Source: Papaver somniferum (taxonomy: Eukaryota; Streptophyta; Magnoliopsida; Ranunculales; Papaveraceae). From it: DNA of 64,000 bases. Each line of letters starts with the position of its first letter. The first letter of the stretch is position 1. This document shows positions 19,693-30,863 of the stretch, piece by piece. Both the position numbers and the translations under genes were made by a program. A model generated the notes under the pieces. The model saw nothing but the letters and a program-made list of their open reading frames with translations, searched no databases and was not told where the DNA came from. The DNA lies in assembly GCF_003573695.1 (NCBI RefSeq), contig NC_039361.1, positions 97,342,279-97,406,278 of the forward strand, in the 5' to 3' direction.

Positions 19693-20291
19693 TTATGTTC
19701 TCAATATGGAACTGACGTCTGTGACAACAATGTGAAGTGGTTGGGATGAATATTGTTCATTGGCGCAGTTTACGTCTTCACAGGTGTCTTGGTAGATTTC
19801 CCCTTCTTCAGGTGTTTCTTTTTTTAGTAAGGTCAGAGCAGTCGTGGCTGCGGATCGTTGGACAACTCTCTGAACTTCTGCGATGGTCTGGAGATACAAG
19901 TTTTCCAACAAAGATTCATAGGCCGGTTCCTTACATTTGTCTTGCAAATATTGCAACACACCTGGCGGGTCTCTTCTTTTAGCCTTGTGAAACTGCTTCA
20001 ACTCTTTGTCGTTGGCTGAGTAATTTAGTTGGAATATCTTTTCTTCTCCCGTCCGATGCGGCTACGTACTCTGTCTGTATTATCGTTGGCGGAAGCACAG
20101 ACTTCAGACAAAGATTCAACATTTTTTGTATCACTTCTAAAATTGGTGGCGTCCTCCGAGCAAATGTTTGATGATTCTTTCCAGAAACGTTTTGCCATAC
20201 TCTTTAAGAGACAAAATGTCTCATTTTGCAGCTTGACAATATTGGCCTAATTTGCGACAACGTCCTCCAGCGTTTTCTTCATATCCTCCAT
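19693..20291 (-). pseudogene. E4 gag relic
   Basis: An ATG at 20289-20291 starts MEDMKKTLEDVVAN and hits TAG after 14 codons. The same frame then continues with a polar peptide to about 20030. A second open stretch (19693-20001) begins MKQFHKAKRRDPPGVLQYLQ and reads EPAYESLLENLYLQTIAEVQ. Position, about 190 bases after the primer-binding site, and the helical polar composition point to the gag N-terminus of a Tat element. I see no gag core domain, so the identification is by location. It is clearly broken. Confidence 0.5.
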
Positions 20292-20484
20292 GGTGATTGA
20301 ATTTCGAGCATTCGTGATTTTGGAAGAGTTTGGATGACCCGGGTACATCATAAAAGGAAAAATTGGAATTGGTGATTGAAATGAATTTTGGTTAATGATC
20401 GAATTAGATCTAAGATCCACCCTATTGAATTTGAGAAAACTGGAATGAAAAATTTGAACTGATTTTGCAACCGAGAGATTAATT

Positions 20485-20501
20485 TCCCACTGTGGTCGCC
20501 A
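20485..20501 (-). other. E4 primer-binding site (Arg-tRNA type)
   Basis: The minus strand reads TGGCGACCACAGTGGGA, two bases after the LTR end at 20504. This form is usual in Ogre/Tat elements and pairs with Arg-tRNA. E6 has the related TGGCTACCATAGTGGGA. Confidence 0.8.
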
Positions 20502-20503
20502 AT

Positions 20504-22935
20504 TGTTTTGGGGTAAAAGCCGGTTCTCTTGGAAATGGTGGGTGTGCCACCGAGAAACGAATCTAAACCCTAAACAAATGCACTGCACGGGAGTACTTTA
20601 GATTCAGAGATCAATCTGCACAATTCTGGACTAAACCAAGAAATGTCCGTTCCAGTCTTGCTTCAATCACAAAATAAAGGATAAGGGTTGATCTTAGGGA
20701 GGGAAGCGAAGAAGGTGCTGAGATCAGAGTGGTTAACTCTGAAGGTGTGGATATTTTATTACTTGTATAAGAATATGGAACTGGTTTGCGGAATGTAAGC
20801 TATCAGTTCTTGGTATTTTTCTGGATACTGTGTTGTCAACCAAAACTTTGTCGTTGGTTGAAATAGGTCGAAACCTATAAATATCAGTCATAGTTGCACG
20901 CACCCTGATCTCATAGGAAGTGGGGGATAGTTGAGTGATGGAGAAGTGGGGTCGTGTGAAAATGTAGAAAACCACGTCTTAGTATGAGGGAAGACGAGTC
21001 AGTTTACACCTACTACTCCTCTGTTGCCACTAATTGTCCGCCTTTCCTGACAGTTTCTAATAATGGGCGTGTTGCACACCCCAAGCTGTAAACTGCTAGA
21101 CCAATACTCTGATGAACATCCCCTAGTTTGTGACACGTTTGATGTGTCGAGTATTTTATAGAAAATATGTAGTAAGTTGCTGGGTCTTGCCTAATTATTC
21201 TGACCAACCACGATCAAGCTAGGTGGAGGTTAGTCATGTGTGACGAGCCAAGTCATGAGACTTGCCACAAAGAATAACATGTGACGCTATTAGGTTAAAT
21301 AAATGAGTTATTTGTGAAGCCGATATTCGTAAAATACCGTATGTATTCGATGCATGTAAAACATTGCTTTTAAGCAAGCAACACAAAATAATCGATGCAT
21401 GTAAAGCATCGTTGTATAAAGCTCGCTTAAATCAGTCGCGGAGCTTAATGTCTTAAAAGCAACATGACCAACCATTTTCAGGAAGCTTCCAGGAGCCATT
21501 CATGCGCTCCAAAGGAAGGTCGGTCGGTCTCTATAGGAGAGTGATGGCTGGCGAGTACGGTGACATCTTATTGGTCTCCTAAGATTTAATCTAGGCCGGT
21601 CAATTCGGCTGGCGAATTTGGACGGCCGAGATGATTTGCGGCTGTTAATGGCCTCTTTAAAATTCATGTAAGCGGCTCGACCAGCCACTTTCAGACGATC
21701 GTTTGGGATCCATAGGGGAGGTCGTGGCTTGGCCGATCACGGATTATATAAGGGGGGTGACCGTTGATTATGGCCACATCTTGTTGGCTACCTAAAATAG
21801 GAGTTAGGTCGGCCAATTCGTCTGGCGAAGTTGAGCGGCCGAGATGATTTGCGGCAGTTAATGGCTGCTGTAGATTTAATTTAAGTTTATAAAAGCCGTG
21901 TGGCCAACCTATTTTAGTACCAACGTTTTTGGTGTTGGCACCGTTGGGAGATATTCGTCTGTCCAACACAATAGCTGGGCCGCTGGTGAGTGTATCTGCA
22001 CCTTGTCCTTTGATTGAGATTGAATATGGGAAGGCCAATTCGGCTGGTGAAGTTGGGCGACCAAGATCGTTTTGTGGAATAATGTAATGCCGCTTAATAG
22101 AAATTAGGGTTTTGTAACTCGCGCGGCCAGCCTATTGTGAGCAATCGGTTTGATGTGCTCTTGGCATGTCGTGGGTAGTTCGACTGCCATGGATGGAGAT
22201 GGGTTGATGGCGAGCATACCAGCCTTCATTGGTCGTTTGAAATAAAATCTAAGCCATCCAACTAGGCTGGCTAAGTTGAACGGATGCGATGAGTTTGAGA
22301 CTGTCATAGCTAGTCTCAACTCTTTGAACTTCATTTAAACAACGCTACTGGCCTAGCTCTGGCTAGCGATCAGGGATGTTTCTAGCGGGCTAGGAGGGAT
22401 TCTGATTGGATGGAATGATAGTGGGCCCGCCGGTGGACATCATGGAGTTTGCTTGATCTCATTGGGAGGAATTCAAATTCATTAGGTTGGCCGGCCAAAT
22501 CGTGTGGCCGTGAATGTTTTTTGAGACTGACATGGGCAGCCTAGATTAGATTCCTTAAGGAATTGGGCATATCGACCAACCAACTTCCAACTTTATTTAA
22601 AAGTGCATGTGGCGGGTTTAAGGTGATCTGATTGGTCGATGGCAAAGGGGCCGGTAAACAACAACATGGAGTGTGGACAGTCGGCCACAGGTGGCGCCCG
22701 TTGAGGCAAATCGGTCGGCCAAGTGGCGCGGCCACGCCTCCTCTTGTTGCTGCTCCTATTTTCCGCAGCTCCTCTTTATGTATTGTTTTCTGATTTCTAG
22801 TAGGACTTTGCTCCTACTAGCTCCACGACGGATTACTTTACTAGCTTACCTAGGTTTGGTCTCGACCAATAGGGTTCGAGATATTGCGCAAGGTGCAAAA
22901 AAGCCTAATTTTGCAAATTAATTAGGTAAAAATTT
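20504..22935 (-). repeat. E4 5' LTR (long, with internal tandem repeats)
   Basis: The low end is TGTTTTGGGG at 20504, exact from the primer-binding site. The high end is uncertain, between about 22880 and 22940, where f1 Copia sequence begins. The ~2.4-kb length fits Ogre/Tat LTRs. Many small ORFs here are chance. Confidence 0.65.
21594..22740. repeat. Diverged ~220-bp tandem repeats in the E4 LTR
   Basis: A block of the type GGCCAATTCGGCTGGCGAAG, then GGCCGAGATGATTTGCGGC and TTAATGGC, recurs at about 21594, 21809, 22027, 22250 and 22479, with a weak sixth near 22700. Spacings are 215, 218, 223 and 229 bp. Divergence rises to the right. Confidence 0.8.
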
Positions 22936-23256
22936 GAATCTTAACTAAGAGGGAGTGATACATATCACCATAGTATTGTTGTCGAAGTTGTGATACAATT
23001 GAACTTTGATGCTGTGTAATAATACTATGACACTGTATAACAATAATTGAGAGCTACTATTTTCTCATTGTTATTGCTACGGATCTTCAACAACGATGAT
23101 GCTAAGTTAAACACATTTTGAATCATTGGAGTACTTGGAAGTGACGAAGATTTCGAGTAATGTTGAAAAAACCAAGGAGATCAAGCATTTGGATGAGAAT
23201 CTACAAAGTTTATTTATTTTGTGTTCCATATGTATTGATAGTTTTGTCACTAGAAT

Positions 23257-23272
23257 TGACAAAGGGGGATAT
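23257..23272 (+). other. E5 polypurine tract
   Basis: TGACAAAGGGGGATAT lies immediately before the LTR start at 23273. Confidence 0.75.
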
Positions 23273-25682
23273 TGTTAGAGCACTGCTCGGTCGTACTCTC
23301 AACCGTTGCTATCTCAAGCTTGTTTGTCAAGTTTAGTTTCCAAAACTATAAGTATTGATTTCTAGTCTACTTATAGCTAAGTCTCGGTTTAGGATAGTAA
23401 GCTTTAGACTCCACGGCGTTCATCGAATGAAGACGAAGAACTACTTAAGGGAACTTGTGGAACTTCACCAACAAAAGGTATGTGGAGACTTGAATTTATC
23501 TATCCCTCAAAAGTATATCTTCCTATATGATACAAAAGTCGTATTGCTATATAGACTTCAATTATACACATTTTTTATTTCGAGCTGAGTTTAATTCATT
23601 TATCTATTTCTCGAAATATGTGTCTATAAGCTTTCGCTTTAACCAAGTTCATCTTTACTCTTGACGAAAGTCATATTGATTATTTCAATAACTTGAAAAT
23701 CCCTCGCTTTGATGCTAATAGTTTGTGGATAACAACTATTGTCATCCTCTAAGAAAGTTTCAATGATTGAAATAAGATTTTAAAATAAGTAACCATGTTT
23801 GGATATAAACATAGTGTTATTCACATTTGTGTAAAATCCAAAACCGGGAACCTAAGTATGTATACCCGTACGCGTACTGGTTGGTTGTTGGAAGTTCGGA
23901 ACTAAGGTAAGCGTACCCGTACGCGTACTGGTGGAAGTTTGGGTTTCGTGAATTTCTGTTGGAGTTTGGAAATGAGAATTGGTATGCGTACCCGTACGCA
24001 TACCGGCGTGACCAAACTTGGTTCGGATACTTATGTATACGTACCCGTTTGCATACTTAAGTAGGTTACTTTCTAAAATCGGTTTGTTCATGAACTAAAA
24101 CATTTATATATAAGGAATAAAATCTTTTGAAAACCGTGGCTATGATGTTCATGAATTGATCGAGTGAATAAAAATATATTTTGTTTTAATTGTGTCTTGT
24201 ATACTTCTATGATATCTAAGCAATTGAACAACTCTCTAACTAGTTTCATTTGATTCATTTGAACTAGTTATGGTAAAGATGAATAAGATTGATATGAAAG
24301 TGCTCATATGGCTAACTATTGGTTAGCTATTGTTGAACCGACTAAGTATGCACGTTTAGGTACGGTTACTCAAACCTAAATGAAGGTACATTTCATTTGT
24401 GTATAACAAGCTAAGTTCGATCTAACGGTTGAAACATATTAGCTTGAATATAATCAGGTTTTCATCTAACGGCGAATATTGAATGCTTTGTTACCAAGGT
24501 AACTTAGATTGCAAACCCTGATTTGAAATATATATAAAGGAGAACTCTAGCAACTGGGAAACCTAATCCCCACACCTCCTGTGTGATATTAGTTGCGACT
24601 AGAGTTGATTCTCCTTTAACCTTAGGTTTTTCACGAAACCCTGTAGGTTAACGACTTAAAGACTTCATTGGGATTGTGAAGCCAGACCCAACTATTTTCT
24701 CTGTAGTTGCGTGTTCTGATCTTGCTATTTTATATCGTGATTGAGTACTATCTTCTTTAAGATTTGCTCGAGATTTTATCTCTGATAGGAAAGATTGAAA
24801 AGTAGTCACAAACACCTTCGTCTCATCGTTTGTGATTCCAAAATATATTGTTTCGCTACCATATGATTAAGATTATGGTGAGGTAATTGATAATATTAGG
24901 CTGTTCTTCGGGAATATAAGTCCGGTTTATCAATTTGGTTCATGTTCACCTTGATTTATCAAAATACCCAACAAATGCTCGTTGGTATTTCTGTGGGAGA
25001 CAGATTTATCTATTCATTAGACTTTTCTGTGTGATACAGATTTATTTATCAAGTCTTCGACTTTGGGTCGTATCAACTCTTAGTTGTGGGTGAGATCATC
25101 TAAGGGAATCAAGTACGCAGAATGCGACGTGGTTCTTGAGGCGTAAGGAACGGAACTGTACCTTGATCAGTGTGAGATTGACTAGGGATCAATTACATTC
25201 CAGTCTGAAGTTCATTGGTAGTAGGCTAGTGTCTATAGCGGATTAATACAGTGTGGTGTTAAAATCTGGACTAGGTCCCGGGGTTTTTCTGCATTTGCGG
25301 TTTCCTCGTTAACAAAACTTCTGGTATTTGTGTTATTTTTTTTCCGCATTATATTTTGTTATATAATTGAAATATCACAGGTTGTGCGTTGAATCGATCA
25401 ATTGGTAAATCCAACCTTGGGTTGTTGATTGAAATCGATTGATCCTTGAACATTGGTCTTTGGTACCGTTCAAGTTATTTCTCTTATATTCTATCAGGCT
25501 CGCAAATTAATATTTGTTTGATTGCGGATTGAATTGAGAAATTGAGATATAACTCTTTGATATACTTTTTCTTAAGATTGATTCTGACTGTCTAGTTGAT
25601 TCTCTTGAAAGTTTATTGGAGTTAGTCTATACAGATTGCTAAACGGAATATTGGGTGGGTTTGTTAGACCCCCGCTTTTTCA
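23273..25682 (+). repeat. f1 LTR, full-length copy (LTR A)
   Basis: About 2410 bp, TGTTAGAGCACTG...CGCTTTTTCA. A TATATAAAG box is at 24531-24539. A repeat module at 23862-24056 holds four GTACGC/GCGTAC palindromic units (e.g. CCGTACGCGTACTGG at 23866-23880 and 23917-23931) around a TTCGTGAATTTCTGTTGGAG core. This LTR defines family f1; other copies are at 27755-32458 and 47090-49077. Confidence 0.85.
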
Positions 25683-26302
25683 AGTGTGACAAGTTTTTGA
25701 ATGAATGATGTCCTCAGTAATAACATAGATACCCCTAGAGATGGAGGATAAAATAGCAAAATCAATTTCCTTCTTCCAAGCAAGCACCAAACCACCACTT
25801 GTTCCAATACTAGGGACATTGAAAGTACAAGGAAATCCGTATTCTTCATTTTTCTAGCAGACAGGTCTTTATTCATTTTGGTTTCCCGACAAGAAAAAAA
25901 TGTCAGGATTAATACTTCTGCAGAGAAGGCTAAATTCCTTGTTAGCCGTTTTTCCTCTAAAACTCTAACATTCAAGCGGAGCATATTCACCTTTTTAAAG
26001 GGAAAGGAATTAGAAGTATTGGGGGTAATCAAAGAAGATATTAGAGTAAGAGGAGGATATGTATTTACCTGATTGGTTGGAGTAGACCCATCACCAAGCT
26101 GAGAATCCATAAAACCACCATTTTGAGTAATATCTTGGGAAGAATTGAGATTCAAAGTAGCAGCATCGTGCCGAGAATTATTGCAGATACCATTGTTGCT
26201 TGGAGAAGTATCAATAGGGACGTTATAACTTCCATAAGGGTCAACCAGAGAATGGGTATTGAGGGTAAAATTAGTTAAGTTTATAGCTGATAATTCACCC
26301 AA
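25683..26302 (-). pseudogene. LINE A ORF1 C-terminus and ORF2 endonuclease start, truncated
   Basis: The open stretch ends the ORF1-like tail and enters the endonuclease region: LRLNVRVLEEKRLTRNLA, then ETKMNKDLSARKMKN, matching the NxRGLG and SETK signatures in diverged form. The latter carries the catalytic Glu of the exonuclease-endonuclease-phosphatase fold. The frame drifts after that point, and the f1 LTR ends the element before the DFN and SDH motifs. The last codons of the open frame read into the LTR. Confidence 0.7.
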
Positions 26303-27640
26303 ATTGGTAATGGGAGGTCATAATTTGGTGAAATCAGGTTCAGAAAGGTCTGCCTGTTCAGGGACCACCACAATACTAGCTAGTTTAGATGTACTAGCTC
26401 TAGTACGCTTCCTAAGATCCGATCTAGGGTTGATTTTTCCTTTTGAGATTATAAAGAGCATCATGTTCAGCAGCTAAAGTTGTCACTTCTTCTCGATAGA
26501 TAGCAGTACTCTGAGTTGGTGACACACCCGATTTGAACCTTCTAGTTGTATTGGTGGTTCGAATCGGGCCCCGATTTCAATTTTCAGAAGGAACAATTGA
26601 AACATTGACAATAACATTTTGAGTATTAACTTGCTTGAAAATAACTGGTAAACCATTATTTTGTTGTATGGCCTTTTGTTAAATCCGACCAACTTCAAAA
26701 ATCTTGAAAGCAGGAGAACGATTAACAAATGGACCTATGTGGAGATTACTAGACATCTCTTTTTGGATAATGTTATCAGCATTTTGGATCGTATATTTGG
26801 CTTTTCCTTTGTCATTATAAATGCTATTAGAAGAATATAACTTAGATTCAGGAACAATATCAGTAGGAGTCATGAGGGTATCATCAGCTATATGACCAGC
26901 AGTTGAAGGGTATATCTTGTACTAGAAGAAGCAGCTTCTCGAATGGCTTTCTGTTTAGCTTTCCAAGATGGACAATTAGCATCTTTATGATCAATAAAAC
27001 AGCAAGAAGAACAAAAATTTCTAGGAACTTTATTATATCTGCATTCAATGAGAAATGGTTGGTCACTTCCACTAGTGAATAGAGGAATGCCAGTTGGTAG
27101 AGCTGTTTGCACTGGAATCCTGACATAAACTTTGATATTCGTCTTTAGAGGATGATTTCTGAATGGTGATGAAGCATCAATCAAATCACCAAGTTTGAGA
27201 GTTAACTTTTGTAAATCTTCAAATTCAGTGTGTTCCTTTGGCATATTACATAAAATTAACCACATCAACTCTTCAGTAGAGTTAATTTGTTGGTTTGTTG
27301 GCCAGGCTGTTGGAGGAACTGCTCGAAGAACAATCAAATAACAGCATGCAAACCAGGGACGTTGGTCATTAACCCTGTTGAAATCATTTTCAGCCAAGAA
27401 TCTTATAAGGACTTTGTTTCTCAACCCGCTGAATGTTGCCACAGTAGGAGTTTGAGCTAGAGGATATCGGGTGCAGATATGATGACGAATAGTGAAGTAG
27501 GTACAAGAGTTTCACAGCACACATACCCAACCATACACCATTTCCAATTATTATCAGATTCTGCTAGAATAACCATATTGTCGATGAAGATAGGCTCAGG
27601 TAGAAAAGCCGGTAAGGAGAGTTTTTCTGCCATTTGCAAA
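26290..27640 (-). pseudogene. LINE A ORF1 (RNA-binding, DUF4283 plus zinc knuckle)
   Basis: ORF1 proteins of plant L1 elements bind element RNA. The first part (MQMAEKLSLPAFL, start 27639) is shifted relative to the main frame 27442-26888. That frame contains the DUF4283-like region (WPTNQQINSTEELMWLILCN, EFEDLQKLTLKLGDL) and a full CCHC knuckle, CSSCCFIDHKDANC, at about 27010-26970. A polar C-terminal part follows in other frames down to about 26290. Several frameshifts make this a pseudogene. Confidence 0.8.
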
Positions 27641-27749
27641 GTTAGGTTTTGGATATCTTGATTTAATTATATCTCTCCATGTTCAAACACATTTTTTAAT
27701 CTACCCTATTCATCTTTCCTTCCTTCTCTATGTCTATGTTATAGGTTTT

Positions 27750-27754
27750 GATTT
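27750..27754. repeat. Target-site duplication ATTTG, left copy
   Basis: ATTTG precedes the f1 LTR start at 27755 and recurs at 32459-32463, after the last f1 LTR end. The pair brackets three LTR pieces, so all descend from one insertion. Confidence 0.8.
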
Positions 27755-28583
27755 GTGTTAGAGAACTTCTCGGTCGAACTCGCAAGTGTTGCTATCTCAA
27801 GCTTGTTTGTCAAGTTTAGTTGTCGAAACTATAAGTCTTGATTTCTAGTCTACTTATAGCCAAGTCTCAGATTAGGATAGAAAAGTGTAGTTGAGCATTA
27901 GACTTCACGGCGTTCATCAATTGAAGACGAAGAACTACTAAGGGGAGCTTGTGGAACTTCATAAACAAAAGGTATGTGGAGACTTGAACTCCTTTATCAC
28001 TCAAAAATCTATATACGCTATCTTCTTTTTGAGACAAAAGTAGTATAGCTATATAGACTTCAATTATGCACATTTGATATTTCGAGTTGAATTTAACTCG
28101 CTCAGATATTTCTCGAAATATGTGTTGGTAAGCTTTCACTTTAACCAAGTTCATCTTATATTCTTGACGAAATTCAAAAGGTGATCATATGAAAATCGCC
28201 TTGTAACATCTTACATGATTTGGGTGAGACAGTCATTTGATGTAGACTAGGAATGTTTTGTATTGATCATTCGATTACTTGAAAATTGCTTTGAAGATAA
28301 TAGTTTGTGTGAGACAACTATTGTCGTCTACTAAGAATATTTCAATTTTTGAAATGAGAGTTTAGAACAATTGGATATAAGCATAGTATGTGTACTTTCA
28401 TATATGTAGTCCAAGTCAGGGAACCATGGTATGCATACCCGTATGCGTACTGGTTGGTTTAGTGAAAGTAAGGGAACCTGGTACGCATACTGGTACGCGT
28501 ACTGGCGTGAGGTTCAGGTCCGCGAATTTCTGTTGAGTTTGGTAGTATGTGTACCCGTTCGCATACTAGCGAACCCAAACTTA
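27755..28583 (+). repeat. f1 LTR piece 1 (5' third)
   Basis: Starts TGTTAGAGAACTTCTCGG. Its module at about 28425-28570 has GTACGC units such as GGTACGCGTACTGG and the core GTCCGCGAATTTCTG. It breaks off near 28583. Confidence 0.8.
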
Positions 28584-30863
28584 GTGATCAAAACTATAAG
28601 TCTTGATTTCTAGTCTACTATAGCTAAGTCTCGGACTAGGATAGAAAGTGTAGTTGAGCTCAAGAACTCCATGGCGATCATCATACAAGACGAAGAATTA
28701 CTCAAGGAACTGGTGGAACTTCGTCGACTAAAAGGTATGTGGAGACTTGAACTTATCAATCGCTCAAAAGTCTATCTATCCATCTCCTATCTTGAGACAA
28801 AAGTCGTTTTGTTATATAGACTTTGATTATACACATTTGCTATTTCGAGCCGAGTTTATCTCGCCTATCTATTTCTCGAAATATGTGTTGGTAAGATTTC
28901 GCTTTGGCCAAGTTTATCTTTACCTAGTGACGAAATTCATGTTATGTTTCAATCACTTTGAAAATGGCTTTGACGAAAAATAGTTTGTGAATAACAACTA
29001 TATAACGTCCTATAAGAATGTTTCAATGATTGAAATGAGAGTATAGATTATATAACCATTGTTGGATATAAGCATTGTGTGGAAACACATATATGTATAA
29101 GTCCTCATTCCTTGAACCAAAGTATGCGTACTTTGTTGATCAGGAAAACTGGAACGAGAGCTGTGAGCTCAGTCCGCGGACTGGCGGAGGTTCTCATCCC
29201 GAGAATATATTCTGGAGTTTTTGAACTCCTTTCGGGAACTTAAGTCCGCGAACTTGAGTTGGTTATATCTAAAGACGATTATTTGTGAACTTATATTTAT
29301 ATAAATTAAGGAATGCAAATTGCAAACCGTGGCTATAAAGTTCATGAATCGATTCGAGTGAATCAAATCGTTTTTGCTTCGATTGTGTCTTGTATAGTTA
29401 TATAAGATTTATACAATTGAACAACTCTTTAACTAGTTCATTTGAGTCATCTGAACTAGTTATGGTGAAGAATAATATGGTTAATATAAAAGTGCTCATA
29501 TGGCTAACCATTTGGTTAACTACTGTTGAACCAACAAATTTACATGTTTGGGTACGGTTACAGAAACCTAAAATCGTGCATTTCATATGTTTATAACAAG
29601 CTAAGTGTTCGATCTAATGGTTGAAAGATATTAGCTTGAATCTAATCCGGTTTTCATCTAACGGTGAATATTGAATGCTTTGTTACCAAGCTAACATTGA
29701 TTCCAAACCCTGATTTGAAAGACTATATAAGGGAGAACTCTAGCAACTGGGAAACCTAATCCCCATACCTTCCGTGTGATACTAGTTGTATAAGATAGAG
29801 TCTATTCTCCTTTAACCTTAGGTTTCTTCTTGTAAACCAGGTTAACGACTTGAAGACTTCATTTGGATTGTAAAGCCAGACCGATACTACTTTCTCATAG
29901 TTTTGTGATCTGATCTTGCATATTCTATCGTGTTGAGTACAATCGTAACGATTGGCTTGAGATTAATATCTCCGATAGGAAAGAAATAAAAGTAGTAACA
30001 AACATCTTCATCTCATCGTTTGTGATTCCACAATATCTTTTTTCGCCGCGTCGATTAAGATTATTGTGAGGTGATTGATAATACTAGGCTGTTCTTCAGG
30101 AATATAAGTCCGGGTTATCAATTGGTTCATGTTCACCTTGATCTATCAAAGGACGGAACAAAAACTTGTAGGTATTTCTTTCGGAGACATATTTATCTAT
30201 TACCGTAGACTTTTCTGTGTGATACAGATTTGTTTATTAAAGTCTTCGACTTTGGGTCGTAGCAACTCTTAGTTGTGGGTGAGATCAACTAAGGAAATCA
30301 AGTGCGTAGTATCCTGCTGGGATCAGAGACGTAAGGAGCGCAACTGTACCTTGGATCAGTGTGAGATTGGTTGGGGTTCAACTACATTCCAGACCGAAGT
30401 TAGTTTGTAGTAGGCTAGTGTCTGTAGCGGCTTAATACATTGTGTGTTCAATTTGGACTAGGTCCCGGGGTTTTTATGCATTTGCGGTTTCCTCATTAAC
30501 AAAATTTCTGGTGTCTGTGTTATTTCTTTTCCGCATTATATTGTTTATCTTTATAATTGAAATATCACAGTTTGTGCGTTTGAATCAATCAATTGGGAAA
30601 TCTGACCTTTGGTTGTTGATTGAAATTGATTGATCCTTGAACATTGGTCTTTGGTACCGTTCAAGTGATTTCTATTGTATTCAATTAGACTCGCAGATTT
30701 CTATTTGCTTGAGTAAGAATTGAATCGAGAAAGAGAGATATAACTCTTTGATATACTTTATTAAGATTGATTCTAGTTGATTCTCTTGAAAGTATATTGG
30801 AGTTAGTCCATAGAGATTGCTAATCGAAATATTGGGTGTGGTTGTTATACCCCCGCTTTTTCA
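28584..30863 (+). repeat. f1 LTR piece 2 (nearly complete, variant module)
   Basis: Lacks the first ~55 bases and ends CCCCGCTTTTTCA. In place of the GTACGC units it has GTCCGCGGACTGG (29172-29184), GAGAATATATTCTGGAGTTT (29201-29220) and GTCCGCGAAC (29243-29252), closer to the Gypsy E1 LTR module than to LTR A. Confidence 0.8.

Larger units (their letters stand above)
17166..22935 (-). mobile_element. E4: minus-strand Tat/Ogre-like Gypsy element with antisense PMD gene, pol deleted
   Basis: From right to left: a ~2.4-kb LTR, an Arg-type primer-binding site, a short gag relic, then a plus-strand PMD gene. Protease to integrase is missing. The 3' LTR is not seen; the left side ends where E3 is inserted in the PMD gene. 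The arrangement (PMD antisense to gag-pol, long LTR) equals that of E6 further right. Confidence 0.75.
22936..25682 (+). mobile_element. E5: 3' end of a plus-strand Copia element (LTR family f1)
   Basis: Internal 3' sequence (22936-23272) with a GGGAGTGATACATATCACC block, then a polypurine tract and a full 3' LTR. The same internal sequence occurs inverted at 49078-49390. The GGGAG-type blocks and the long LTR recall SIRE/Maximus elements. The 5' part is missing at the junction with the E4 LTR. The right end lies in LINE A. Confidence 0.7.
25683..27749 (-). mobile_element. LINE A: L1-type element, 5' part
   Basis: Minus-strand ORF1 and the beginning of ORF2. The element is cut on the left by the f1 LTR at 25682, so reverse transcriptase is missing. 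Its 5' side is cut by the f1 insertion at 27750. It is related to LINE B throughout. Confidence 0.8.

Noticed and set aside
20733..22735. Several 60-115 codon minus-strand ORFs
   Set aside because: They lie inside the E4 LTR, overlap each other and the tandem repeats, and contain no known motif.
23852..24091. ORF with repeated HTRTG/YAYW-like peptides, also at 28431-28613 and 48182-48382
   Set aside because: It translates the palindromic GTACGC repeats of the f1 LTRs and differs in every copy; not a gene.
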